From contig CAIQIK010000037.1 in NCBI GenBank assembly GCA_903871855.1, positions 1 through 32,466 of the forward strand: a DNA stretch of 32,466 nt. The letters are read 5' to 3'. Numbering within the stretch: the stretch's first letter is position 1; every line of letters begins with the position of its first letter. The stretch is from an uncultured Caldisericota bacterium. GTDB taxonomy: Bacteria; Caldisericota; Caldisericia; Cryosericales; Cryosericaceae. The notes beneath the pieces were generated by a model, which saw only the letters and a list, made by a program, of their open reading frames with translations, made no database searches and was not told the origin of the DNA. The translations under genes were made by a program, and so were the position numbers. Positions 16,155 through 24,223 of the stretch are shown one piece after another.

Positions 16155-18221
16155 TTAAGAGCCAAACCCATTCTTTGTCAGATCCAGATAGATGACGCTG
16201 TCATTGGCGTCCTGCTTATACCTGATAAAGCTAAGTTCGCCATTACTGAGAGTGATTTGGCTTTCCACTTCAGCGTCCTTGATCGTTGTTCTTTGATTCG
16301 TCTCCCTGTTCAGCACGAAAATGTCTCCATTATCAAGTCGTGCAACAAGGTAATCATCAGAAGCAACAATATAGTCAGAGATGTAGTCATGAGATGCAGC
16401 CATCCCAACTTCAGTAGAAGCGCTTAGCATTGTTACGGGGGCAATCACAATCTTGTTGTTGGAGGAGTAGATTATCCTCTTGTCCGGCGTGATGGTATAG
16501 GAGCCAATAGATCTCGGGTCCGACGAATCCTTCCATTGATCGATAAAGATTGACCCAACGGCATTAGTCAATGGGTCATAGAAGTACACCTGATCTTTCA
16601 CCTCACCACTAGCCATGACTTCTGACGCGCCAAACGCAACAGTGGAATTATCAAGTGCCCACAACTGCCATATCCCAGAAGGCTGCGGCGAACCTGCGGA
16701 AATGTCCTGTAGCTTGCCGTCGTTCAAGTTGACTCGGACAACTCTCGATCCTCCGACCCCATCTCGGAAACTGATGGAACCACCGTCAGTGACCATTTCC
16801 GTTTTATAGATGACAAGATAGGCATAGCCACCTTGAAGAAGAGTTTCATTGAACACGGTGAAAACAGTGGTTGTGGGTGAAATATCTCCACCCCAACTGT
16901 AATTGGGAAGCAATTTGATGAGTTTATTGGTCTTTCTATCGACGGCAAAACACTCGGAAGGGATCTCGCCTGGGTCTTCCATCACCTGAAGAAGCACCCA
17001 ACTGTCATTCATCTGCACGTCCAGAATTCTTGCCCAGTCCTTATCTATGACAGTCGAGTATTCCAACTTACCGCTTTTGACATTATTAATCGAGAGATGG
17101 TTCGTATTTGCGGTCTTAGGAGCATTTGGCATTATCTTGCCCGTTCCGGTTGAATAAGCGACTTTCCCATTGTAAGCCACTACAGCGTCAATTGCAGAGA
17201 ACTTGCTTGTTATCTCCTTGAAGTTCAAAGACGAAAAGGCAACAGTCCTTGGGATGAGAAGTCTCTCTTCTTCCTTCTGGAATGCCAGAGAAAGTCCCTC
17301 ATTGTACTCGTACAACCCAGTCGACATATTCCACCGGTAGGCTTCGACGGAGATCTTATCGATCACTGCTGGATCCGAAACGCTTTTGTCTATCGTGTAT
17401 TGATATATGGCGTAGTTCCCGTTACCATCATTGGTAAACTGCAGCTTCGTTTCATGCTGAACAGAAGTGCCTTTGCTGAAGAACTTCTGCGAAAACAGAA
17501 TATTCTTGTCCCTGAAGTTGGCGACCTCGAGCTTTCCATCTTCCAGTTGACAGATAGCGTAGTATTCCGTATAGGCTCCACCTGTCTGCAAATCAACAAG
17601 GGCTTCAGGAATAGAATCGCCGTTGATATCCATGGTCTCGGCGATGAAGGGTTCTCCTCTTTCCCCAATCGTCGTAATATCGGCAAACGTCTTCTTCAAC
17701 ATCGCGGTCAACTCATTGCTGTCGTAGGCAGCGTATTCGCCATATGACACAGCGTCTATGAGCCATGTGCCACTAGCGCCAGTGTTCCTCACCCAAAGCA
17801 CTATGGGGATTTCACCTGCATTGCCACCTTGAGCCATTTCTACACTCGTCATGAGGACAACGTTTCCTTTTATCTGTATTGTACGGGAGTCCAGTTTTTC
17901 CATAGAGACAATCTCGATCTTATCTGGCCAGGGACTTGAGACTGACCTTCCGGGCGCTCTGGATGGATCGTTCATCAAATCTGACAGGAAGCTGGGACTT
18001 ACAAAGGGGGCATAGACTTGTCCTATTTCCTGAGAAGCGACTTCGTCGGGAACGGACAAGGACACCTCCTTGAGCTTTGAGCCAAAGTTCTCAACAAGAA
18101 CAGTTACCTCAGCTTTTTCATCTTTTTTGATTGTATTTGGATTTGCGAGATTCCAGAAGAAAAACCCTGCAACAAAAACAGCCAAAACAATCAAAAAACC
18201 AACGAAAATTCTCCTATTCAT
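16155..18221 (-). CDS. Membrane-anchored extracytoplasmic protein, possible beta-propeller, unknown function
   Basis: The 688-residue product starts with a short basic stretch and one strong transmembrane segment (about residues 6-28), so the rest lies outside the membrane. Residues about 50-190 are beta-rich. DINGDSIPEALVDLQTGGA (near 200) resembles FG-GAP/VCBS-type repeats, and the second half (about 330-680) repeats short blocks such as VAYNGKVAYSTGTGK and RIIYSSNNKIVIAP, suggesting a propeller of the WD40/TolB type. I recognise no catalytic motif. The ATG at 18221 follows GAGGTG and is preferred over the GTG four codons upstream, which lies inside that site. A counted line (17401-17460) is 26/60 GC, well below the flanking genes, and the gene sits between two copies of the moaB 3' end. 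It is very probably acquired. Confidence 0.6.
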   Translation of the reverse strand: MNRRIFVGFLIVLAVFVAGFFFWNLANPNTIKKDEKAEVTVLVENFGSKLKEVSLSVPDEVASQEIGQVYAPFVSPSFLSDLMNDPSRAPGRSVSSPWPDKIEIVSMEKLDSRTIQIKGNVVLMTSVEMAQGGNAGEIPIVLWVRNTGASGTWLIDAVSYGEYAAYDSNELTAMLKKTFADITTIGERGEPFIAETMDINGDSIPEALVDLQTGGAYTEYYAICQLEDGKLEVANFRDKNILFSQKFFSKGTSVQHETKLQFTNDGNGNYAIYQYTIDKSVSDPAVIDKISVEAYRWNMSTGLYEYNEGLSLAFQKEEERLLIPRTVAFSSLNFKEITSKFSAIDAVVAYNGKVAYSTGTGKIMPNAPKTANTNHLSINNVKSGKLEYSTVIDKDWARILDVQMNDSWVLLQVMEDPGEIPSECFAVDRKTNKLIKLLPNYSWGGDISPTTTVFTVFNETLLQGGYAYLVIYKTEMVTDGGSISFRDGVGGSRVVRVNLNDGKLQDISAGSPQPSGIWQLWALDNSTVAFGASEVMASGEVKDQVYFYDPLTNAVGSIFIDQWKDSSDPRSIGSYTITPDKRIIYSSNNKIVIAPVTMLSASTEVGMAASHDYISDYIVASDDYLVARLDNGDIFVLNRETNQRTTIKDAEVESQITLSNGELSFIRYKQDANDSVIYLDLTKNGFGS

Positions 18222-18369
18222 TTCACACCTCACTATAGTAGCATATCACAAGCCTTACAAATCCTTGTCGTCTTGCTGCTCAAAAGCACGTTGGTCCAAT
18301 CAGTGCTCATCATGCATCACGGGCATGGTGGCTTGCCAAGAGAGCCTGGAGTGGATACTCGGTGTTGGT

Positions 18370-18513
18370 CTGTCTCGCGCCGAAGCCGGCCTGCGAGGCG
18401 CCACCTTCATCGTCAACCTCCCCGGCAGCCTCAAGGCTGTTCAAGACGGCATGGACGTCCTCATCCCCCTCCTCCCCCATGCCCTGGAGATGATCGCAGG
18501 AAAGGGACACTAG
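18370..18513 (+). pseudogene. Duplicate 3' end of moaB (about 144 bp)
   Basis: This stretch matches 15932-16075 base for base apart from seven substitutions and no indels, at a constant offset of 2438. It includes the same stop codon and the bases CACTAGA. It still reads as the last 47 codons of MoaB, with only Ile-to-Met and Met-to-Ile changes, but the upstream sequence is unrelated and lacks the MPT-binding loop. It is a displaced fragment and not a working gene. Confidence 0.9.
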
Positions 18514-18595
18514 AGCGGCAGCCAGCGAATCGCGCTGGTCTGTTGCTCGCAATAGGTGAACTGAACAACAGGTTTGCCCGTGCGCCTGTTTTAAC

Positions 18596-18625
18596 TTGTA
18601 TGTCCCTCGTTTTGTGTACTATACT
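18596..18625 (+). promoter_or_regulatory. Promoter of the type IIG restriction gene
   Basis: TTGTAT (18596-18601), an 18-base spacer and TATACT (18620-18625) would start transcription near 18632, leaving a very short leader that begins at the AGGAGG ribosome binding site. Confidence 0.5.
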
Positions 18626-18633
18626 AAACGAGG
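18605..18633. promoter_or_regulatory. Palindromic operator over the -10 box
   Basis: Arms CCTCGTTT (18605-18612) and AAACGAGG (18626-18633) are exact reverse complements around a 13-base centre that contains the -10 box. The centre is itself partly symmetric (GT, TA / TA, AC). The size and position fit a dimeric repressor site; no such regulator gene is adjacent. Confidence 0.5.
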
Positions 18634-18640
18634 AGGCTTC

Positions 18641-21600
18641 ATGAAGAATCTGCCGGACAAACTGGTCCAACTGATCGACCGCTTCAAGGAACACCTGGAG
18701 CAGTACAAGGGTGCCTCGTATGATGAGGCCAACACACGCACTGACTTCATCGATCCCCTGTTTGAGCTGCTGGGCTGGGACGTCGCCAACCGAAACGGCT
18801 ATGCCGAGCAGTACCGCGAGGTCATCCGCGAAGACAAGGTCAGCATCGAGGGCGGCACCAAAGCACCTGACTACTGCTTCCGCATCGGCGGCGTCCGCAA
18901 GTTCTTCGTAGAAGCCAAGAAACCGTCGGTCGACCTCCGCAACGACCCCAATCCCGCCTATCAACTGCGCCGCTACGCCTACTCAGCCAAACTGCCGCTG
19001 TCTATCCTGACCGACTTCCAGGAATTCGCTGTCTACGACACGCGCATCAAGCCCGACGCAAATGACAGCGCCTCTGTCGCGCGTATCCAATACTTCACCT
19101 TCGAGGACTATCCCGAGAAGTGGGCGTTCCTTACCGGTACCTTCTCCCGCGACGCCATCCTTCATGGCGCCTTCGACAAGTGCGTAGAGGAAACACGCAA
19201 CAAGCATGGTACCAGCGAAGTCGACAAGGAGTTCCTGAGCCTGATCAACCAGTGGCGTGAGAAGCTGGCGCGCAACATCGCGCTACGCAACCGCGAACTG
19301 CCGCTGCATCAGCTCAACTTCGCCGTCCAGAAGACGATCGACCGCATCGTGTTCCTGCGCATCGCCGAGGACCGCGGCATCGACATCTATGGTACACTGC
19401 ACTCCCTGCTCAACGGCACGAACCAGTACACGCGTCTGCTGCAGCTCTTCACCCAGGCCGACGCGCGGTACAACGGCGGTCTCTTCAACTTCGCCGAGGA
19501 CACGCTGACACCGGGCCTGACGGTGGACGACAACATCATCAAGGACATCGTCCGCAGTGTCTACTACCCGCAGAGTCCCTACGAGTTCTCGGTACTGGAC
19601 GTCGCCATCCTGGGCAATATTTACGAGCAGTTCCTTGGCAAGACCATCCGCCTCACCGCCGAGCACCGCGTCAAGGTGGAGGAGAAGCCCGAAGTCAAGA
19701 AAGCCGGCGGCGTCTACTACACCCCCAGGGACATCGTGGAGTACATCGTGGACCATACGGTCGGGGAGGCACTCAAGGAGACGACCCCGTCCAAAGTCGA
19801 GCAGCTGCGTATCCTCGACCCCGCCTGCGGTTCCGGCAGCTTCCTGCTGGGAGCATATGACAAGCTGCTCAGCTGGCACCTGGACTGGTACGCTCAGGAC
19901 GCGCACCGCGTCAAAGCGCTCAAAGATCACCACATCATCGAGCCGCGCACAGGTGACTATCGCCTCAGCATCGACGAGAAGCGCCGCATCCTGACCAACA
20001 ACATCTATGGCGTGGACATCGACGATCAAGCAGTCGAGATCGCCAAGTTGTCGCTGACCCTGCGGCTGCTGGAGGGTGAGACCTCCGAGACCGCCGAGCT
20101 GTTCACCAGGGGTGGCCGTCAGCGCCTCCTCCCCAAGCTGGAGAGCAACATCAAGTGCGGCAACTCCCTCATCGGTCCCGACTTCTACAGCGACAAGCCC
20201 GAGAGTCTGTTTGTCGACGACGACACGCGCTACCGCATCAACGCCTTCGACTGGAAGGGTCCCAACGGTTTCAAGCAGGTCTTTGATACCCACGGCGGTT
20301 TCGATGTTGTGCTGGGCAACCCGCCGTATATCCGCATCCAGGCGCTCAAGGAGTTCAACCCGGTCGAGGTCGAGTACTACAAGGGGAAATACACAGCGGC
20401 AAGCAAAGGTAACTATGACCTGTACGCCGTCTTCGTCGAACAGGGGCTGAACCTGCTGAACGACCACGGTCACCTGGGCTACATCCTGCCACACAAGTTC
20501 TTCAATGCCCAGTATGGCAAGCCGCTCCGCAAGCTGATTGCTGATGGCAGGCATCTGCGGAGCATAGTTCATTTCGGGGACCAGCAGGTCTTTGACAATG
20601 CGACCACCTACACGTGCCTGCTCTTCCTTGACGCCCAACCGCACGAGAGCTTCCACATCGCCAAGGTCACCGACCTTGCCGCATGGCGCCGCGACCGCTC
20701 GGCTACCGAAGGCAACCTCCCTGCGACCGCAGCCACGTCAGCCGAATGGAACTTCACCGTCGGCGATGGTGCAGCGCTCTTCGAGAAGTTGAGTAAGATG
20801 CCGGTAAAGCTAGGAGATGTTGCGGAGAAGATCGCTCAAGGCATAAGAACAAGTGCAAATGAGGTATACGTGGTGGACGTCGTGAGTGACGATGGAGCCA
20901 CGATGACTGTCAAATCCAAGTATCTACAGCTCAGTACACAGATAGAATCTTCGTTGGCACTGCGTTTCCTTGAAGGAAAGGAGATTCGCAGATATTCCAT
21001 TCGTCCGACCGGTAAGGCAGTCATCGTCCCGTATCGAGTAGCTGATGGAAGGGCTCAGCTTATCCCGTCAAAGCAACTTCAGCATGATTGGCCGCTGACC
21101 TTCGCATATCTGAGCGAGACTAAGAACCACTTGCAGGAGCGCGAAGACAGCAGGGTGGTCGGTGATGACTGGTACGCATTTATCTACCCAAAGAACATTG
21201 AGGCGATGAGTGCGGCGAAAATCATCGTTCCTGACATTGCATCAGGATCCTCCTTTGCGTGGGACTCGGAGGGAGCGTTCGCCCTTACCAGCGGCTACGC
21301 CATCACACTGAAGCGCGACTGTGAAGTAGCGCCACTGTACGTCCTCGGCCTGCTCAACAGCTCGTTGATCGAAGCATATTGGAAGCAGGTCAGCACTCCG
21401 ATTCGAGGCGGCTTCTACAGGTTCTTTAGCCAATTTCTGGCCCAGCTGCCAATCCGTTCTATCGATTTCACCAAGCCTGCCGACAAGGCGATGCACGATG
21501 AGATGGTCCACCTCGTCGACCAGATGCTGACGCTTCACCGTCAACTCGCTGCCTCTGGCACCGACCGCGAGAAGTCCGGCCTTCAGCTCCAGATCGCTGC

Positions 21601-21685
21601 CCTCGACCGCGCCATCGACTCCCTCGTTTTCCGGCTCTACAACCTGAGCGATTCCGATGTAACTACTCTCACCGGCGACGACTGA
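18641..21685 (+). CDS. Type IIG (Eco57I-like) restriction-modification enzyme, single chain
   Basis: This 1014-residue protein would both cut and methylate DNA. The N-terminus carries a PD-(D/E)xK nuclease of the HSDR_N type: Pro76-Asp77, then Glu91-Ala-Lys93. A helical linker leads to an N6-adenine methyltransferase with SAM motif I DPACGSGSF (393-401) and the catalytic NPPY (560-563). Residues about 720-960 are the TaqI-like target-recognition region, and a helical tail follows. The ATG at 18641 has AGGAGG at five bases; upstream codons in frame have no site. One counted line in the recognition region (20941-21000) is 26/60 GC, against 37/60 upstream (19681-19740) and 39/60 downstream (21541-21600), suggesting a swapped specificity domain. 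The next gene starts within its stop codon. Confidence 0.9.
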   Translation: MKNLPDKLVQLIDRFKEHLEQYKGASYDEANTRTDFIDPLFELLGWDVANRNGYAEQYREVIREDKVSIEGGTKAPDYCFRIGGVRKFFVEAKKPSVDLRNDPNPAYQLRRYAYSAKLPLSILTDFQEFAVYDTRIKPDANDSASVARIQYFTFEDYPEKWAFLTGTFSRDAILHGAFDKCVEETRNKHGTSEVDKEFLSLINQWREKLARNIALRNRELPLHQLNFAVQKTIDRIVFLRIAEDRGIDIYGTLHSLLNGTNQYTRLLQLFTQADARYNGGLFNFAEDTLTPGLTVDDNIIKDIVRSVYYPQSPYEFSVLDVAILGNIYEQFLGKTIRLTAEHRVKVEEKPEVKKAGGVYYTPRDIVEYIVDHTVGEALKETTPSKVEQLRILDPACGSGSFLLGAYDKLLSWHLDWYAQDAHRVKALKDHHIIEPRTGDYRLSIDEKRRILTNNIYGVDIDDQAVEIAKLSLTLRLLEGETSETAELFTRGGRQRLLPKLESNIKCGNSLIGPDFYSDKPESLFVDDDTRYRINAFDWKGPNGFKQVFDTHGGFDVVLGNPPYIRIQALKEFNPVEVEYYKGKYTAASKGNYDLYAVFVEQGLNLLNDHGHLGYILPHKFFNAQYGKPLRKLIADGRHLRSIVHFGDQQVFDNATTYTCLLFLDAQPHESFHIAKVTDLAAWRRDRSATEGNLPATAATSAEWNFTVGDGAALFEKLSKMPVKLGDVAEKIAQGIRTSANEVYVVDVVSDDGATMTVKSKYLQLSTQIESSLALRFLEGKEIRRYSIRPTGKAVIVPYRVADGRAQLIPSKQLQHDWPLTFAYLSETKNHLQEREDSRVVGDDWYAFIYPKNIEAMSAAKIIVPDIASGSSFAWDSEGAFALTSGYAITLKRDCEVAPLYVLGLLNSSLIEAYWKQVSTPIRGGFYRFFSQFLAQLPIRSIDFTKPADKAMHDEMVHLVDQMLTLHRQLAASGTDREKSGLQLQIAALDRAIDSLVFRLYNLSDSDVTTLTGDD

Positions 21686-22536
21686 TGAATCACTCCGAGC
21701 AACAAAACCAGGATGACTTAGAGGTCTTCCAGGAATTTGCGCACAGTGAAGGCGGCCCCGGGTCACACTGGGACTCGGTGGAACATGGCGATGAGCACAA
21801 GGCAGTGCCAGACATAGTCTGTCGGTCAGTAGACGTTGTCACATACTACGAGTTGACCCAGGTTGACCCTGAGGAGCTGTACGGTCTTGTGGTATGGTCT
21901 CGATCAGGTCGACGAAATTTGTCCTCACGCCGAGATTTGTTGACTTCGGCGCAGTGGCCCTTGTTTCGCGCGAAATATCACGGTAATGTCTTTGACCTTG
22001 GCGAACCCGATGAGAGTGCATATCCATACAATGCTGTCAAGCGAGTATTCAAGTACCTTCTGAAGCGCGATCCTCGGATTGACTTTCCTCAAGGTCTGGA
22101 TGGCGAGACACTCGTACTCTATGACGACATTACTCCCGACGGAGATCTTGATGTCTCGTTGCATAGGTTGCATCAGGGCAGTGACTACCTGAGTATCTGT
22201 CATCTTCCAGGCGTGTGTCTCAACCCGATGCCTTCTGTGGAAGATCCCGAGATTTGGCACGGAGCAGTCAAATCACGAAATCCTGCCATCTCCCCGATTG
22301 ACACGAAGTGTAAGAAACCATATCGCGATGTGTCCGGCCGAGAACCACCTCGCCCCGAATGTGTGCATCTGGTGCTCTGGACCGACATCAGTAGCTTCCT
22401 CGAAGAAACAGCTGAATACCTGGAGTCCGCCAGTGGCCGCGCCATATGGGAGTCAGTCTTTGGCTCAGTGTGGCTGTTCGACAGGTTGCGCCAACGAATC
22501 GCCTGTCACGTACTTGGCCCCAGCAACTCCGACTGA
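21685..22536 (+). CDS. Unknown protein coupled to the restriction enzyme
   Basis: I do not recognise this 283-residue soluble protein. It has no signal peptide or membrane segment, an acidic start, several cysteines and histidines in the second half (near ICHLPGVCLNP, TKCKKPY and PECVHL) and the conserved-looking stretch DDITPDGDLDVSLHRLHQGSDY near residue 150. Its ATG shares one base with the stop of the restriction gene (TGATG), which implies coupled translation and a shared job. It could be an accessory, control or second effector factor of the type IIG system. GC is intermediate and lower than in the methyltransferase core. The cysteines might bind a metal, but I see no standard zinc-finger spacing. 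Confidence 0.6.
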   Translation: MNHSEQQNQDDLEVFQEFAHSEGGPGSHWDSVEHGDEHKAVPDIVCRSVDVVTYYELTQVDPEELYGLVVWSRSGRRNLSSRRDLLTSAQWPLFRAKYHGNVFDLGEPDESAYPYNAVKRVFKYLLKRDPRIDFPQGLDGETLVLYDDITPDGDLDVSLHRLHQGSDYLSICHLPGVCLNPMPSVEDPEIWHGAVKSRNPAISPIDTKCKKPYRDVSGREPPRPECVHLVLWTDISSFLEETAEYLESASGRAIWESVFGSVWLFDRLRQRIACHVLGPSNSD

Positions 22537-22616
22537 GCATCTGTAGTTTTATCAACAGAATCCATGTCCTCGCAGTATTGGCATACACGCGGACCACACC
22601 CGCAAGACTAGATGAC

Positions 22617-22644
22617 TTGACTCTCGATAGAATTGCACAATACT
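22617..22644 (+). promoter_or_regulatory. Promoter of the AbiE-like pair
   Basis: TTGACT (22617-22622), a 16-base spacer and AATACT (22639-22644) lie just upstream of the antitoxin gene, in an AT-rich stretch. Confidence 0.5.
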
Positions 22645-22669
22645 TAAAAAAAGTTTAAGGATCGTGCAT

Positions 22670-23281
22670 ATGGGGAAGACACTAGAATCAGAACGCAACA
22701 TCCGGACGATTGCCTCTCGCCAACAGGGGTATTTCACGACCAAGCAGGCGTGTGATGCTGGATACTCCTACCCCGCTCAGTACCATCAGGTAGCGGCGGC
22801 GAACTGGATTCGCGAAGCACGGGGCATTTACCGAATCGCAGACCACACGGCTGGCGATCGCCCTGACCTGGTGCTGTGGTCGCTGTGGTCACGTGACCGG
22901 AAGGGAAAGCCCCAGGGCGTGTTTTCTCATGAGACGGCCCTGTCTATCCATGACCTCTCTGATGTCATGCCGGCAAGCCTCCATATGACGGTTCCACCGT
23001 CATTCAGAAAGTCGGCCAAGATACCCGCGGTCCTCGTCATCCATCGTGCAACGCTCGCGTCTGCTGACATTCAAGCGATGGAGGGGTACAGCGTCACTCG
23101 TCCCCTGAGAACAATCATCGATGTTGCTACCGCCGGGACCATCTCCGATGACCTTCTTGAGCAGGCCGTACGCCAGGGACTCCAGCGCGGGCTCGTGAAG
23201 CGGGGCGATCTGATCATGGCGGCTAAACTGAACCCGTCGTCTCGCTTCACAGAGATCATGCGGGGCATCCTTCCCCGATGA
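22670..23281 (+). CDS. abiEi: AbiEi-family antitoxin
   Basis: The 203-residue protein matches the AbiEi antitoxin plan: an N-terminal winged-helix segment (about 10-75; QQGYFTTKQACDAGYS, then RGIYRIADH) that binds the operon's own promoter, and a C-terminal domain (about 80-200) with HETALSIHDLSD and VTRPLRTIIDVA. In type IV systems it counters the toxin and represses transcription. I chose the ATG at 22670; the GTG two codons upstream is too close to the AAGG site. The toxin start overlaps its stop by four bases, the usual arrangement. An inverted-repeat operator would be expected near 22617-22660, but I see no clear one. Confidence 0.8.
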   Translation: MGKTLESERNIRTIASRQQGYFTTKQACDAGYSYPAQYHQVAAANWIREARGIYRIADHTAGDRPDLVLWSLWSRDRKGKPQGVFSHETALSIHDLSDVMPASLHMTVPPSFRKSAKIPAVLVIHRATLASADIQAMEGYSVTRPLRTIIDVATAGTISDDLLEQAVRQGLQRGLVKRGDLIMAAKLNPSSRFTEIMRGILPR

Positions 23282-24165
23282 GTAGTCCTCAGCACTACGA
23301 CGACGCCGTATCTTTCCGCCAAGCACTGGAGGATCGACTCAGGAAACGAGCATTGAATAGAGGTGAAGATCTGCAACGCCTGCGACAGCAAGTCGCCTTT
23401 GACCGATTTGTCACTCGCGTGCAACGAGACGGTACACACCGATGGATTCTCAAGGGTGGACATGCTCTGGAACTGGCGATTGGATCTGCCCGGGCAACCA
23501 GAGACGTCGATCTCACTCTCAACACCAGCATTGCCAGAAGCGCTGACACCCATGCGACTCTGCAACAGATGCTCCAGGAAGTCGTTTCACCCCCAACAGA
23601 TGACTGGTTCGAGTTCCAGGTAGGGGAGTCGATGATGGACCTCGACAGCCCACTCTACGGCGGTGAGAGGTTCCCTGTTCGTTCGATGCTTGGAGGTCGG
23701 CTCTTCGTAGCCTTTCACGTCGACGTCGCCGTTGGGGACGTTCTTCTCGAACCCCTGCGCGTCACAACCGGTGAGGACTGGTTTGCCTTCGCCGGCATCA
23801 AGGTATCCCCGCTGGTCACGACCAGCCTGGAGCAGCAGTTCGCCGAGAAACTGCATGCCTATACGATGCCCCGTACAGGCACGCGCGACAACAGTCGCGT
23901 CAAGGACTTGGTTGACATGGTGTTGCTCCTTGAAACAGGCGATCTGGAACCTGAAGGTGTCGTGGTAGCAGTGGTAGCGACGTTCAAGCACAGAGACACT
24001 CACCCGATCCCAGAAAAACTCACAGACCCACCGGCTTCTTGGAAGAAACCATATGCAGCTATGGCCGCAGCATGTCACATCGACGTCAATATCGATGCTG
24101 CTATCGATCGCATCAGGGACTACTACCGGCAAATTCTTGCCATGACTCCAGGAAAGGGGAGCTAG
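23278..24165 (+). CDS. abiEii: AbiEii/AbiGii-family nucleotidyltransferase toxin
   Basis: The 295-residue toxin partner shows the four family motifs: LKGGHALEL (59-65), the metal-binding RATRDVDLTL with Asp76 and Asp78, the AEKLHAYT lysine helix, and SRVKDLVDMVLL. AbiEii-type toxins are DNA-polymerase-beta-like nucleotidyltransferases that stop growth, and some modify tRNA 3' ends. In phage-infected cells this gives abortive infection. All catalytic residues are present, so the toxin should be active. It begins within the antitoxin stop (ATGA). The pair sits directly after the type IIG locus, making 18.6-24.2 kb a small defence block. Confidence 0.85.
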   Translation: MSSPQHYDDAVSFRQALEDRLRKRALNRGEDLQRLRQQVAFDRFVTRVQRDGTHRWILKGGHALELAIGSARATRDVDLTLNTSIARSADTHATLQQMLQEVVSPPTDDWFEFQVGESMMDLDSPLYGGERFPVRSMLGGRLFVAFHVDVAVGDVLLEPLRVTTGEDWFAFAGIKVSPLVTTSLEQQFAEKLHAYTMPRTGTRDNSRVKDLVDMVLLLETGDLEPEGVVVAVVATFKHRDTHPIPEKLTDPPASWKKPYAAMAAACHIDVNIDAAIDRIRDYYRQILAMTPGKGS

Positions 24166-24188
24166 CCTATCCCGAAGGCAACGTCTTG

Positions 24189-24217
24189 TTGCACTGTCGA
24201 GCGACCCAGCATAGAAT
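24189..24217 (+). promoter_or_regulatory. Promoter giving a leaderless transcript for the PhzF-like gene
   Basis: TTGCAC (24189-24194), a 17-base spacer and TAGAAT (24212-24217) place the transcription start at or next to the A of the start codon at 24224. A perfect small palindrome CAGCAT-AGA-ATGCTG (24207-24221) covers the -10 box and could be an operator. Confidence 0.6.
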
Positions 24218-24223
24218 GCTGAT

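Noticed and set aside
18070-18513. 147-codon frame ending in the moaB fragment
   Set aside because: Its first part is antisense to the start of the 16155-18221 gene, and only the last 47 codons resemble MoaB. It lacks the active-site loop.
19283-20656. 457-codon frame antisense to the restriction gene
   Set aside because: It overlaps the methyltransferase motifs on the other strand and has no ribosome site or recognisable domain.
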